Positions 7,823-14,870 of a DNA stretch of 17,609 bases are shown here, one piece after another. Position numbers and translations under genes: made by a program. Numbering within the stretch: position 1 is the stretch's first letter; the number at the start of each line of letters is the position of its first letter. The notes below the pieces were generated by a model. The model was not told where the DNA came from. It saw only the letters and a program-made list of their open reading frames with translations, and searched no databases. Source of the stretch: CAZMGV01 sp964565925 (GTDB taxonomy: Bacteria; JAGRBM01; JAHCIT01); NCBI GenBank assembly GCA_964565925.1, contig CAZMGV010000032.1, forward strand, positions 1-17,609, written 5' to 3'.

Positions 7823-8326
7823 ATGTCAGAATTAGCCGAGAGTCATCCCGATCTGGAGCCCATCATACATTGGGTGACGCAGTTCGTTGCCGAACGGGAA
7901 CGTACATTTGCTGAACTGGACGAGGCCGGGTGTCCGCCGGTGGCTGCGCTCGCCTTTATTTCGTTTTTATTGACTGGGTCGATCTCGATCCTCCTGCGGC
8001 AGGATCTGAACGACCAAGAGGCTCTTGCGGCGGTTAGAGCAGTGGGGGCATCTACCTTCGACGGGTCTCTCGGTGATCGCCTGTTTAAACCTCACGACGG
8101 TCCGCGCGAACCTCGTTTTGGCGAGGACCTGGAAACCATCGCGGCATTCAGGGAGAGGTGTGAAGATTCGCCCGTAGAGGAATCTGCCGAAATCTTCACG
8201 GTGATCCTTTCGGACCCGGACGGTTACTCGCTCCCGCGCGAAGAAGCATTTTCAGCGCTCGCTGAGGTCGGAGAAAGGTTCTTTGTTGGAATGAAGGCTG
8301 CGATCGCAGCAGCTTGGCGTCAGTAA
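7823..8326 (+). CDS. Hypothetical acidic protein, 167 aa
   Basis: I do not recognise this protein. ATG 7823 has GAGG about 5 bases upstream, so the start is well supported. The sequence is strongly acidic. It has a hydrophobic stretch, VAALAFISFLLTGSISILL, around residues 40-58, which could be a buried helix or a membrane contact, followed by a soluble Glu/Asp/Arg-rich remainder. No Cys-pair, P-loop or other catalytic pattern is seen. It lies 53 bases after the kinase gene on the same strand and may be the last gene of that run. Confidence 0.65.
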   Translation: MSELAESHPDLEPIIHWVTQFVAERERTFAELDEAGCPPVAALAFISFLLTGSISILLRQDLNDQEALAAVRAVGASTFDGSLGDRLFKPHDGPREPRFGEDLETIAAFRERCEDSPVEESAEIFTVILSDPDGYSLPREEAFSALAEVGERFFVGMKAAIAAAWRQ

Positions 8327-8427
8327 ATCTCCCGAACCATTTAAAACCGATGGGAAAAGACCGATCAATCTTAATAAGGAAACGGTGTAGAAGACGCAGG
8401 CGAGTAAAATGGCGACTTTTCCGGTAA

Positions 8428-9330
8428 TCAGGCGGTCATTCCAAGTTCCTTGGTCGGCAATCTCATTGACGCGTCATATACGCACGAGTTCTCGAACTCG
8501 TGGTTCATGTAGTTGGCGAGCCAGTTGTATTTCTCGATCACCGGGTCCTTGTCCAGGGTGACTCCGATCTCCACGACCTTGCTTAGGTACATTTTCCATG
8601 CCGCCGCTATTTTCGGCTTGTTGGCATCGGTGACGTGTCCAAGTCTTTCTGCCAGAGGGTATAAAAAGCGGAAATAACTCCACCCGTCCGTGTCTTTACA
8701 GAAGAGGTCGGGCAGTTTCAGCGGGTCTGGTGCATGACTAATGACCGCATCGGCCGCTAAGGGATCAAAAATAATCCGTGGATACCGGGCGTGTAGCCGT
8801 TCCAGGTCGTAGGCCCGGATAAACGCTGGTCCGAATGAGACATTGCCCTTGTGAAAGATGTCGCCAATTGTGACACCCCCGCGCACTAGAATCCGTCGCT
8901 CCAGTAGTCGCTGAATCAGGACGGCAATAGTGAGCATGAAAACCACAGCGCCAAGGGTTGTCTGTGGTGCTGATAAAATAATTGAGTCGGACAGGCTCGT
9001 GATGGTGATGTTCTCAAGGAGCACCTTGACGGACATTGCTGCCTGCTCGTTCGTATTTTGTGAAAGCTGCTCGTCGTAATAGTTTTTGAGGAGCGTTCCT
9101 TCCGATATCCCGGTTAGAACCTCATGTAAATCGCGTTGACGTGCTGTATCGGATTCGCTCTGGCGGATGAAGTCCCTGAAACCCAGGATATCGATCAGAC
9201 CAACGAACTTCGACTCGTACACTCGTTCTATAGGCTCGCCCGCCATTGTGGTGTACCGCGTCCCTCCGGCGCCTCCGAGGCTCCCGCCGTTGTGCCTAAA
9301 AAGGTTGACGGCCCCTTGCTGGGCCGCCAT
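8428..9330 (-). CDS. Class III nucleotide-cyclase-like protein
   Basis: A 300-aa protein (272 aa if translation begins at ATG 9246) with the ordered motifs of the class III cyclase fold. FVGLIDILGFRDF (42-54) places Asp47 at the first metal site, as in the DIxGF motif. LSDSIILSA (113-121) places Asp115 at the second. VRGGVTIGDIFHKGNVSFGP (149-168) followed by AFIRAYDLERLH matches the R-x-G-x-x-x-G ... A-x-x-LE segment. The C-terminal 100 residues (IFDPLAAD onward) are unassigned. Whether it makes a cyclic nucleotide is unknown; many relatives with this pattern are uncharacterised. It is divergent from cas9, sharing a 120-base upstream region. No effector gene is recognisable beside it. Confidence 0.65.
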   Translation of the reverse strand: MAAQQGAVNLFRHNGGSLGGAGGTRYTTMAGEPIERVYESKFVGLIDILGFRDFIRQSESDTARQRDLHEVLTGISEGTLLKNYYDEQLSQNTNEQAAMSVKVLLENITITSLSDSIILSAPQTTLGAVVFMLTIAVLIQRLLERRILVRGGVTIGDIFHKGNVSFGPAFIRAYDLERLHARYPRIIFDPLAADAVISHAPDPLKLPDLFCKDTDGWSYFRFLYPLAERLGHVTDANKPKIAAAWKMYLSKVVEIGVTLDKDPVIEKYNWLANYMNHEFENSCVYDASMRLPTKELGMTA

Positions 9331-9392
9331 AGCCTGCGAACTTTTCGTTCTTGTTATGCGAAGCCCGCAGACCTCAGTCAGTTAGTTTGAAA

Positions 9393-9421
9393 ACCGTACG
9401 CCGATACGAAATCCTTGTCAA
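9393..9421 (-). promoter_or_regulatory. Candidate sigma-70 promoter for the cyclase-like gene
   Basis: Read on the - strand there is a perfect TTGACA (9416-9421), a 17-base spacer, then TACGGT (9393-9398). It lies 63 bases upstream of the 9330 start. The -35 is consensus and the -10 is only partly matched. It sits inside the shared upstream region of cas9. Confidence 0.5.
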
Positions 9422-9450
9422 GTAAATCGAAACGACAGGATGCGGGAACG

Positions 9451-10206
9451 ATGGCGGCCAAGACTGTTCTGGGGCTTGATCTGGGTACGAACTCTATCGG
9501 GTGGTCACTCATCCGGATCGATGCGGAAAACTCTGCCGGTTCAGTGCAGGCACTTGGCGTTCGGATATTCCAAGAGGGCCTAAATCTGGAGAAGGGCCGT
9601 GAGCAGCCCAAGAATGCTACCAGACGGCGAAAACGCGCAGAGCGTCGTATTCACCAGCGGCGAAACCGGAGGCGGGCGAAACTGCCGACGACGCTCCAGA
9701 GCGCGGGACTTTTCCCGACCCAGGCGGACGAACTGAAGGCCGTCCTTCAAAGCAACCCATACCAGTTAAGAGCAGACGGCCTCAACCGTGCGCTGCTTCC
9801 GTTTGAGTTCGGACGGGCTGTCTATCATCTCGCCCAACGGCGCGGCTTCAAGAGCAACCGTAAGGCGGCGATCAAGGACGCCGACGAGGAAAAGGGAAAG
9901 GTTAAAGCGGGTATCAGCGACCTCGAACGGCGCATGGAAGAACGTAGCAGCGTCACCGTGGGACAATATCTCCATTGGTTCCGCCAGCAGCGGGAGCCAC
10001 AGCATGAGCGGATACGCGTCCATTACACCCACCGGACAATGTTCGAGAAGGAGTTCGATCTGCTCTGGGAACGTCAGAGTCCGTCGATCCCCGCTTTGCA
10101 AGACGAACAACTCCGTCAGCGCGTGCGGGATGCCATCTTCTTTCAGCGTCCCTTCAAGTTGCAGAAAGACCTCATCAATCTCGTTTCTTCCCGGTCTCGC
10201 CGCTGA
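9451..10206 (+). pseudogene. cas9: Truncated cas9 (type II, II-C-like), N-terminal quarter only
   Basis: The frame encodes the start of a Cas9 RNA-guided nuclease. RuvC-I is VLGLDLGTNSIGWSLI with catalytic Asp10, followed by GVRIFQEG. The arginine-rich bridge helix is ATRRRKRAERRIHQRRNRRR. The start of the recognition lobe carries NPYQLRADGL, FGRAVYHLAQRRGFKSNRK and IFFQRPFKLQKDLI, all typical II-C landmarks in order. Only about 240 Cas9-like residues remain out of roughly 1000 or more; HNH, RuvC-II, RuvC-III and the PAM-interacting domain are absent. The final codons run 32 bases into the antisense of the integrase gene and stop at 10204-10206. ATG 9451 is preferred over TTG 9415 (GGGA close upstream and the canonical N-terminus). 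No cas1, cas2 or repeat array is visible. It cannot encode an active nuclease. Confidence 0.92.
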
Positions 10207-11335
10207 AGACTTCATCCAGCTTGTGCGCTGCTTCTTCCTGCAAGTCACTCGTAACGTGGGAATAGAGATCCATAGTGATCCCGATCTGCGAATGGCCAAG
10301 GCGCTCGCTCACGACTTTGGCATGAACGCCTTTCCTGAGAAGCATGGTCGCGTGACCGTGTCGGAGATCGTGGAACCGGATATCCGGTAGCCCGGAACTC
10401 CTAACGAGGCGTTTGAAGGTCGCGGTGAAGTGACTCGGCCGCCACGGCCGGCCATCCGGCATGGCAATGACGAGATCATTATCCTCGTACACAGGACCCA
10501 GCTTGAGCTTTTGAGCCGCTTGTGTCGCCCGGTGCGACTTCAACGCGACCAGGGCGAGTTTCGGCAGTGCGACCGGACGACGGCTGCTCCTCGACTTGGG
10601 TTCCTTGAACTGAACGCCTTCCTTGGATTCCTCAAGCGACTGCTCGACGGTGAGCCTGCCTGCCTCCAGATCGATGTTTCGCCACCTGACGGCGAGGATC
10701 TCCCCGCGCCGCATCCCGGTCGAAACGGCCAGCACAACGGCGACATGGATGTTCGTCTCCCGCGCCTTCTCAAGGAGCGTGCCCGTCTGCTTGTCGTCAA
10801 GAAGGGTGTGGATCGGTGGACGAGGTATGGGTGGTTCCACGGCATCCGCCGGATTCCGTACGGCAAGTTGCCAACGGACCGCCTGCTGAAGCGCTTCCCT
10901 CAGAACACGGTGATGAGCGAGTACAGTCTTGGCTGAGAGCCCGCCTTTCTTGTCGCTTCGGCCACTCTCCATCGCCGCCGTGTAGTAGGACTGAATCTGC
11001 ATAGGCTGGAGTTTGAGCAGATTGATCGACCCGAGTTTCGGAATGAAATGTTTGTTGACGAGTTCGGAGTACCATTCGTATGTTCGGGTTGAAACATGCG
11101 ACTTCGCGTAATCCTTTAGCCAGCGTTCCAGGTAAATAGAGACGGTGAGCTTCGTTGGCTCGACGTAAATGCCGGAGTTGAATGCATTGATCAGCTTGGC
11201 GAGTTCCCGCTCGGCGTCCCGCTTGCCGCCGTGAACAGTGTGCCACTTCTGCGTGCGTTTACCCTTGGCGTCACGGCCCAGTTCGATGATGACGGACCAG
11301 GAGTTCTTTCCCCGCTGCTTGATGTGACCTTTCAT
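10175..11335 (-). CDS. Tyrosine recombinase / site-specific integrase
   Basis: A 386-aa integrase with full architecture. The N-terminal Arm-type DNA-binding region (1-60; HIKQRGKNSWSVIIELGRD) and SAM-like core-binding domain (65-165) precede the catalytic domain (about 175-375). Catalytic residues are Arg209 in AVSTGMRRGEIL, His322/Arg325 in HDLRHGHATMLL, His348 in SERLGHSQI and the nucleophile Tyr358 in MDLYSHV. All are present, so it looks active. The start has GAGAGG/GAGGCGG upstream. Its 3' end lies at the point where the cas9 reading frame breaks, the usual position of the attachment site beside an integrase gene. It lies 54 bases downstream of the zinc-finger gene on the same strand but has its own candidate promoter. 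Confidence 0.95.
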   Translation of the reverse strand: MKGHIKQRGKNSWSVIIELGRDAKGKRTQKWHTVHGGKRDAERELAKLINAFNSGIYVEPTKLTVSIYLERWLKDYAKSHVSTRTYEWYSELVNKHFIPKLGSINLLKLQPMQIQSYYTAAMESGRSDKKGGLSAKTVLAHHRVLREALQQAVRWQLAVRNPADAVEPPIPRPPIHTLLDDKQTGTLLEKARETNIHVAVVLAVSTGMRRGEILAVRWRNIDLEAGRLTVEQSLEESKEGVQFKEPKSRSSRRPVALPKLALVALKSHRATQAAQKLKLGPVYEDNDLVIAMPDGRPWRPSHFTATFKRLVRSSGLPDIRFHDLRHGHATMLLRKGVHAKVVSERLGHSQIGITMDLYSHVTSDLQEEAAHKLDEVFSGETGKKRD

Positions 11336-11351
11336 ACCGGCACCGCCTCTC

Positions 11352-11374
11352 AGGTTGAGTAACCTCGTATTATA
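11352..11374 (-). promoter_or_regulatory. Candidate integrase promoter with an overlapping inverted repeat
   Basis: On the - strand a consensus TATAAT (11369-11374) lies 33 bases before the integrase ATG. Immediately downstream is a perfect inverted repeat, AGGTT-GAGT-AACCT (11352-11365). The -35 is poor, as often seen for regulated integrase promoters. The inverted repeat would suit an operator, for autoregulation or for the element's own HTH protein. Confidence 0.45.
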
Positions 11375-11389
11375 TCCGATTCCCGGCCG

Positions 11390-12424
11390 TCACTGCGACT
11401 TCTTTTTCAGGTTCGCCCGGTAGACGCGGGCCTGGGCCGCTCGCCGGCAGGTGTAGCTGCAATACCGCGCCCTGGCGTGGCCCGTGACGATCAGTTTCCG
11501 ACAATTCTCGCACGGCTGAAGGATACGGTTTTCGCTCATGTCCACCGTGGCCATCAGCGCCATGTGAGCAAGTAGCGATGGCGCGTTCCAGGTAATGGAC
11601 CGGTCGCCCGTCTTGGGATCGGTCATCGGCCCGCCCGACGACGACAGTCGCGCCAATCGGTCCCGCCGGTCCACCTTCTGAAATTCCGACAGCAACTCCT
11701 CCGTGCATCCGGCAAGGCCTTTTACGGCGAGCATGAGCCATAGGGCCGAGTCGATGAACTGCGACAGCGGTTCGGCATAAAGTTCAAAAAACGCCTTCGT
11801 GTCCGGCAGCGGATAGCGATAGCTTTCCCGTTCTTTCTCCGGAATGTACGGGAAGAAACGTCCCCAGCCCTTTCTGATCGTCTCGGTATGGATTGCACCG
11901 TCCGAGACCGACCGGATCAGAGCTGTCGGTGGTTCCGCACTCGGGAAAACCAGTTCGTCCGGATCCTTGTCCTTCACCTGCTGCCAGTTACCGATGGGAT
12001 CCACGACCTTGGCCGGATAGTCCCAGCAGTAGGGACCCCTGACATACTGGACCTGCAAAAAGTCGTCGGTCTGGCGGTCCGGTTCACGACGGGGGCTGAA
12101 AACAATCCTGACGGTCATCTGGTGAAGCAGACCCAGCAGTCCGAACCGGTTGCACCAGCCCAAGATCGCCTCGTTGGTCTTGGCCTCGTCCTCGGCCTTT
12201 ATGCCGTGTTCCCACGGTTCAATCGCTTTGAATAACGACAGATAGGGTGGCTCCGTAATGCCCAGCAGTTCGCCCCGCGTACGATGAAACTTCCACGGAT
12301 CGTATTGGACCAGTTTCGTGCCCTTTGCCGGGACGATGAAACCATCCCGGATTTCGTACCGGCTGTGCCGCCACCAGGTTCCGCCGCCGAGTTTCGGTGT
12401 CCTGATCAAGATGAAATCCTCCAC
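11390..12424 (-). CDS. Protein with C-terminal CGNR-like zinc finger
   Basis: A 344-aa protein. The last 45 residues carry a Cys4 cluster, PCENCRKLIVTGHARARYCS then TCRRAAQARVYR (Cys305, Cys308, Cys322, Cys326), the pattern of CGNR-type zinc fingers found in predicted transcription regulators. The first 300 residues are unassigned: aromatic and basic near the N-terminus (GGGTWWRHSRYEI), then mostly helical (TKAFFELYAEPLSQFIDSALWLMLAV). The GTG at 12424 is the longest available start, with GGA just upstream. It is divergent from the excisionase-like gene across a short AT-rich palindromic region, like a lysogeny-type switch, though a regulatory role here is inferred. It precedes the integrase on the same strand. 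Confidence 0.7.
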   Translation of the reverse strand: MEDFILIRTPKLGGGTWWRHSRYEIRDGFIVPAKGTKLVQYDPWKFHRTRGELLGITEPPYLSLFKAIEPWEHGIKAEDEAKTNEAILGWCNRFGLLGLLHQMTVRIVFSPRREPDRQTDDFLQVQYVRGPYCWDYPAKVVDPIGNWQQVKDKDPDELVFPSAEPPTALIRSVSDGAIHTETIRKGWGRFFPYIPEKERESYRYPLPDTKAFFELYAEPLSQFIDSALWLMLAVKGLAGCTEELLSEFQKVDRRDRLARLSSSGGPMTDPKTGDRSITWNAPSLLAHMALMATVDMSENRILQPCENCRKLIVTGHARARYCSYTCRRAAQARVYRANLKKKSQ

Positions 12425-12440
12425 ATCCGTACCGGCCGGC

Positions 12441-12468
12441 TTGACGGCATAATCCGTACGTGTATATA
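12441..12468 (+). promoter_or_regulatory. Candidate sigma-70 promoter for the excisionase-like gene
   Basis: TTGACG (12441-12446) and TATATA (12463-12468) are separated by 16 bases in the divergent gap and read toward the gene at 12522. The -10 region leads straight into the 12-bp palindrome at 12476. Confidence 0.45.
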
Positions 12469-12475
12469 TAGCTAC

Positions 12476-12487
12476 TAGTATATACTA
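12476..12487. promoter_or_regulatory. 12-bp perfect palindrome, probable operator
   Basis: TAGTATATACTA is a perfect palindrome between the divergent zinc-finger and excisionase-like genes, just past the candidate -10 element and near the transcription start. A shorter form of the same core, AGTATACT, occurs in the abiE upstream region at 17116-17123. Confidence 0.5.
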
Positions 12488-12521
12488 TTCAACGCCGCAA
12501 GCACCAAATGAGGAATTCCCG

Positions 12522-12737
12522 ATGCCGAGCGATACCATCCTGAGCCTGAATCTCGACGCCTATCCCGAAATGCTGACCGTTGCCGATCTGCGAAAGATCC
12601 TGAGGATAGGCCGGAACGCCTGCTATGATCTGGTGAGAAAAGGCCTGATCCGCTCGATCCGGTTCGGCAAGAACATACGCATTCCGAAGTCCAGCCTGAT
12701 CGACTACCTCCGCCGCGTTTGCCCGCCAGCGAACTGA
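12522..12737 (+). CDS. Excisionase / AlpA-like MerR-type HTH protein
   Basis: A 71-aa protein consisting of one winged-helix DNA-binding domain of the excisionase (HTH_17) type: MLTVADLRKILRIGRNACYD (17-36), then LVRKGLIRSIRFGKNIRIPK (37-56) for the wing and SSLIDYLRR for the last helix. The ATG has GAGGA about 10 bases upstream. Such proteins bend att DNA to favour excision over integration, or act as AlpA-like activators. Its presence with an integrase and a divergent regulator fits an element that can excise. An adjacent downstream frame (12719-13069) overlaps its end but looks non-coding. Confidence 0.85.
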   Translation: MPSDTILSLNLDAYPEMLTVADLRKILRIGRNACYDLVRKGLIRSIRFGKNIRIPKSSLIDYLRRVCPPAN

Positions 12738-13328
12738 ATCGAACCTGGCAGGTTCTGATCATTCTCCCGCACTGTCCATCCATCGTCCCAGTACGTCCCA
12801 TTTCATCCCTCCCGGTTATCACATTCAATCCAATCTCTAATCTATCGGTTCCGCTGTATCCGGAATCGCGTGCTAGTTCGGACCGCGAATTACGTACGCA
12901 TCGCCGCCTGCGCGTCTTTTTCGTTCAGTCCCGGTCGAGAGTCCCTTCTATTCCCTTAGGACGATTCATCACCGCACGTCGTGAGTATCGGCGTGCGCTC
13001 GTCATGAAACTCGGCCAGTGTGCCCGGAAGATTTGTTCAGAATTTGTGGTGCGCTCGTGGTGGGACTGAGGCGAAAGAGGGAGCGGTCCGTAGCGGTGCC
13101 CTTACGCCGGTCGCCCGCAAATATTTTCCCACGAGATTCCTGTCCCCTGGTGTTCCATCTGATTCCGGATGATCTCCGGATTTTCCAGCGCGTACCGCGC
13201 CCGTGAAACGCGCCGCCGTACCGCAGTTCGGTTGACCTTGTCTGGAATTATTCCGGTCACAAATGACTCTCGTGACGGCGTTCGCCGTAGCGAGAACGGC
13301 GGCTCTTCTCCGCCAAAGGAAACTCACC
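12738..13328. other. 591-base non-coding stretch with clustered inverted repeats
   Basis: I find no convincing gene on either strand. The first 100 bases are pyrimidine-rich on the + strand. The right end carries two TCCGGA palindromes 5 bases apart (13164-13169, 13175-13180), GCGCG-TAC-CGCGC (13188-13200), GGAAT-T-ATTCC (13244-13254), and a long stem-loop at 13268-13295. This could be a regulatory leader, a transfer or replication origin, or a packaging-type site of the element. No iteron series was seen. Confidence 0.4.
13268..13295 (+). promoter_or_regulatory. Two-tier stem-loop upstream of the 446-aa protein gene
   Basis: TCTCG pairs with CGAGA and ACGGC with GCCGT around a GTTC loop, with a small symmetric internal loop (TG/AG). 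The structure ends 33 bases before the start codon at 13329 and has no T-tract. A leader hairpin affecting translation or stability is the simplest reading. Confidence 0.4.
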
Positions 13329-14669
13329 ATGAACGACACCAACGATCAGAGCCACGGAACATTTCCGGAATCATCGCCTCCGGACGAGAGGCCATATACC
13401 GGGCAGCAGTCCGAACCCGAGGTGGAGGAAGTCCCCGAACCCCCGAAGCGCTCCCGCAAACCTTCATCGCCAAGGGAGCTTCCCGAAGAGGAACGGGAAA
13501 CTCTCGCGAAGATCATCGAATCACTTGGCGGCGTTGCCGTGGGACGCATCCGTCTCTCGGTGCAGCGTTTCACAAAGGGCGTCGGCTGGCGGACGCTTCG
13601 TTCGATCCAGATTGACGCGGCGTCAGTCGAGAACGGTCTCGACCCCGCTGAACTGATCGGCGAGGTTTACGGCGACGGCACCTACAAATGGCAACTCCGT
13701 TACGGCGGGAAATATCTGCGTCGTGGGGACGCGAACGTCGAAGGGTTCAGCGACGTTAATGACGAGAACCTGCCGCCGCCGGACAACGAGGACTACCAGC
13801 CGGTGGACATTTCCCAGGTGCTATCGGACTTCAAGAAGGAGCTGCGGGAGGAGTTGCGCTCGTCTCAGCAACCCCCGGCGCCCCCGCCCGTGAACCTGGG
13901 CGAGGCGGTCCGGACCGCCGTTGAATCGGCAATACGTGCGATCGAGCCCCGGGCCAAGGGGCCGGATCCCACGCTCGCGGCGATTCTTAGCCTGCTTGGC
14001 CAGCAGAATACGACCCTGATGCAGACGCTGGTCCAGCAGAACCGTCCGGATATGGTTTCGATGATGAAGGAGAGTTTCGGAGCGATGCGGGACGTCTTTG
14101 AAACGGCGAAGTCGATGGTGAGCCCGCAGCAAGTCATTTATGAACAGGATGAGCCCGAAGACGACATTCCGGAGCCAGCCGAAAGCGTACCTGCAAATAC
14201 GCCAAGCGGTTTCCTGGATGGCCTCAAGAATATCTTCGAGGGTTCTGCCTCGCGGATCGCCACTGACCTGATGGCCATCGGGGAACAGAAGATCGTCACA
14301 GGCGCTTCGTCGGTCCTCGGCGGAACCCAACCGGCGTCACCAGCCCCCGCTGCACCGCCGGCCGCTCCTCCCGTCGGAGACCCGAAGCAGATGGCTGAAC
14401 TTCTCGATGCATTGATGGGAAGCGTCACCCAATGCATTGAGAACAAACGCCCGCCGCAACTCCTTGCGGATTCGATCGTCGCCAACGCGCCGGGGAATCT
14501 GCTCGGAACCGTGGCCGTACTGACGACCGACCACATCGTCGAGGCGGCTATCCAATGCGGCCGACCGACCATTGCCGAGGCGTTCAAGAAGCCCGACTAC
14601 CGGGCGTTCTTCGAGCAGGTCGTTCAACTCGTCCGGAGCCACACGGCCAAGGCCGCCGTCCCCAACTAA
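13329..14669 (+). CDS. Unknown element protein, 446 aa
   Basis: I do not recognise this protein. ATG 13329 is chosen because AGGA lies about 8 bases upstream; an in-frame upstream ATG (13263) lies before the stem-loop. Residues 1-45 are acidic and Pro-rich, probably disordered. About 50-140 form a compact segment rich in beta-strands with GEVYGDGTYKWQLRYGGKYL as its most distinctive stretch. A charged helix follows (VLSDFKKELREELRSS), then a Pro-rich linker, a Gln/Leu helix (LAAILSLLGQQNTTLMQTLV), a second Ala/Pro linker at about 320-350 and a helical C-terminal domain. Low-complexity linkers between helical modules suggest a multidomain scaffold or structural protein. It is followed by a clear intrinsic terminator, so it is a single-gene unit. 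Confidence 0.75.
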   Translation: MNDTNDQSHGTFPESSPPDERPYTGQQSEPEVEEVPEPPKRSRKPSSPRELPEEERETLAKIIESLGGVAVGRIRLSVQRFTKGVGWRTLRSIQIDAASVENGLDPAELIGEVYGDGTYKWQLRYGGKYLRRGDANVEGFSDVNDENLPPPDNEDYQPVDISQVLSDFKKELREELRSSQQPPAPPPVNLGEAVRTAVESAIRAIEPRAKGPDPTLAAILSLLGQQNTTLMQTLVQQNRPDMVSMMKESFGAMRDVFETAKSMVSPQQVIYEQDEPEDDIPEPAESVPANTPSGFLDGLKNIFEGSASRIATDLMAIGEQKIVTGASSVLGGTQPASPAPAAPPAAPPVGDPKQMAELLDALMGSVTQCIENKRPPQLLADSIVANAPGNLLGTVAVLTTDHIVEAAIQCGRPTIAEAFKKPDYRAFFEQVVQLVRSHTAKAAVPN

Positions 14670-14716
14670 CACGCCGCTTCGGTTACCGGCCACGCCGCCA
14701 ATCTTCGAAAAGCCGT

Positions 14717-14752
14717 CGGCCCGGTTCCGAAAGGAGCCGGGCCGTTTAATTT
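14717..14752 (+). terminator. Intrinsic terminator after the 446-aa protein gene
   Basis: A GC-rich stem of about 12 bp (CGGCCCGG paired with CCGGGCCG, extended inward by T-G and TCC/GGA) closes on a GAAA tetraloop. It is followed by TTTAATTT. It begins 48 bases after the stop codon at 14669. Confidence 0.85.
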
Positions 14753-14870
14753 CTAGCCGCCATTCCCCCTTCGCGGAGGAGGAGGCTGAAAAACACCTGA
14801 ACGGCGTGAACAAAACTCGCGTAATAAGTTCGCAGACATCCTTACATGTTAATCCCTACGTATATGGATA

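Noticed and set aside
8327..9450. CRISPR array or tracrRNA near cas9
   Set aside because: I saw no regularly spaced repeats on either strand, and without a repeat sequence an anti-repeat cannot be recognised.
9451..10206. Reading the Cas9-like frame as an IscB or another small RuvC protein
   Set aside because: The REC-lobe landmarks after the bridge helix (YHLAQRRGFKSNRK, FFQRPFK) are Cas9-specific and there is no HNH domain, so a broken Cas9 is the better explanation.
10430..10936. 168-codon + strand frame
   Set aside because: It lies entirely antisense to the integrase catalytic domain, which has all its active-site residues.
12719..13069. 116-codon + strand frame after the excisionase-like gene
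   Set aside because: It overlaps the end of a well-supported gene, is Arg/Ser/Pro-rich without pattern, and lies in the pyrimidine-rich non-coding stretch.
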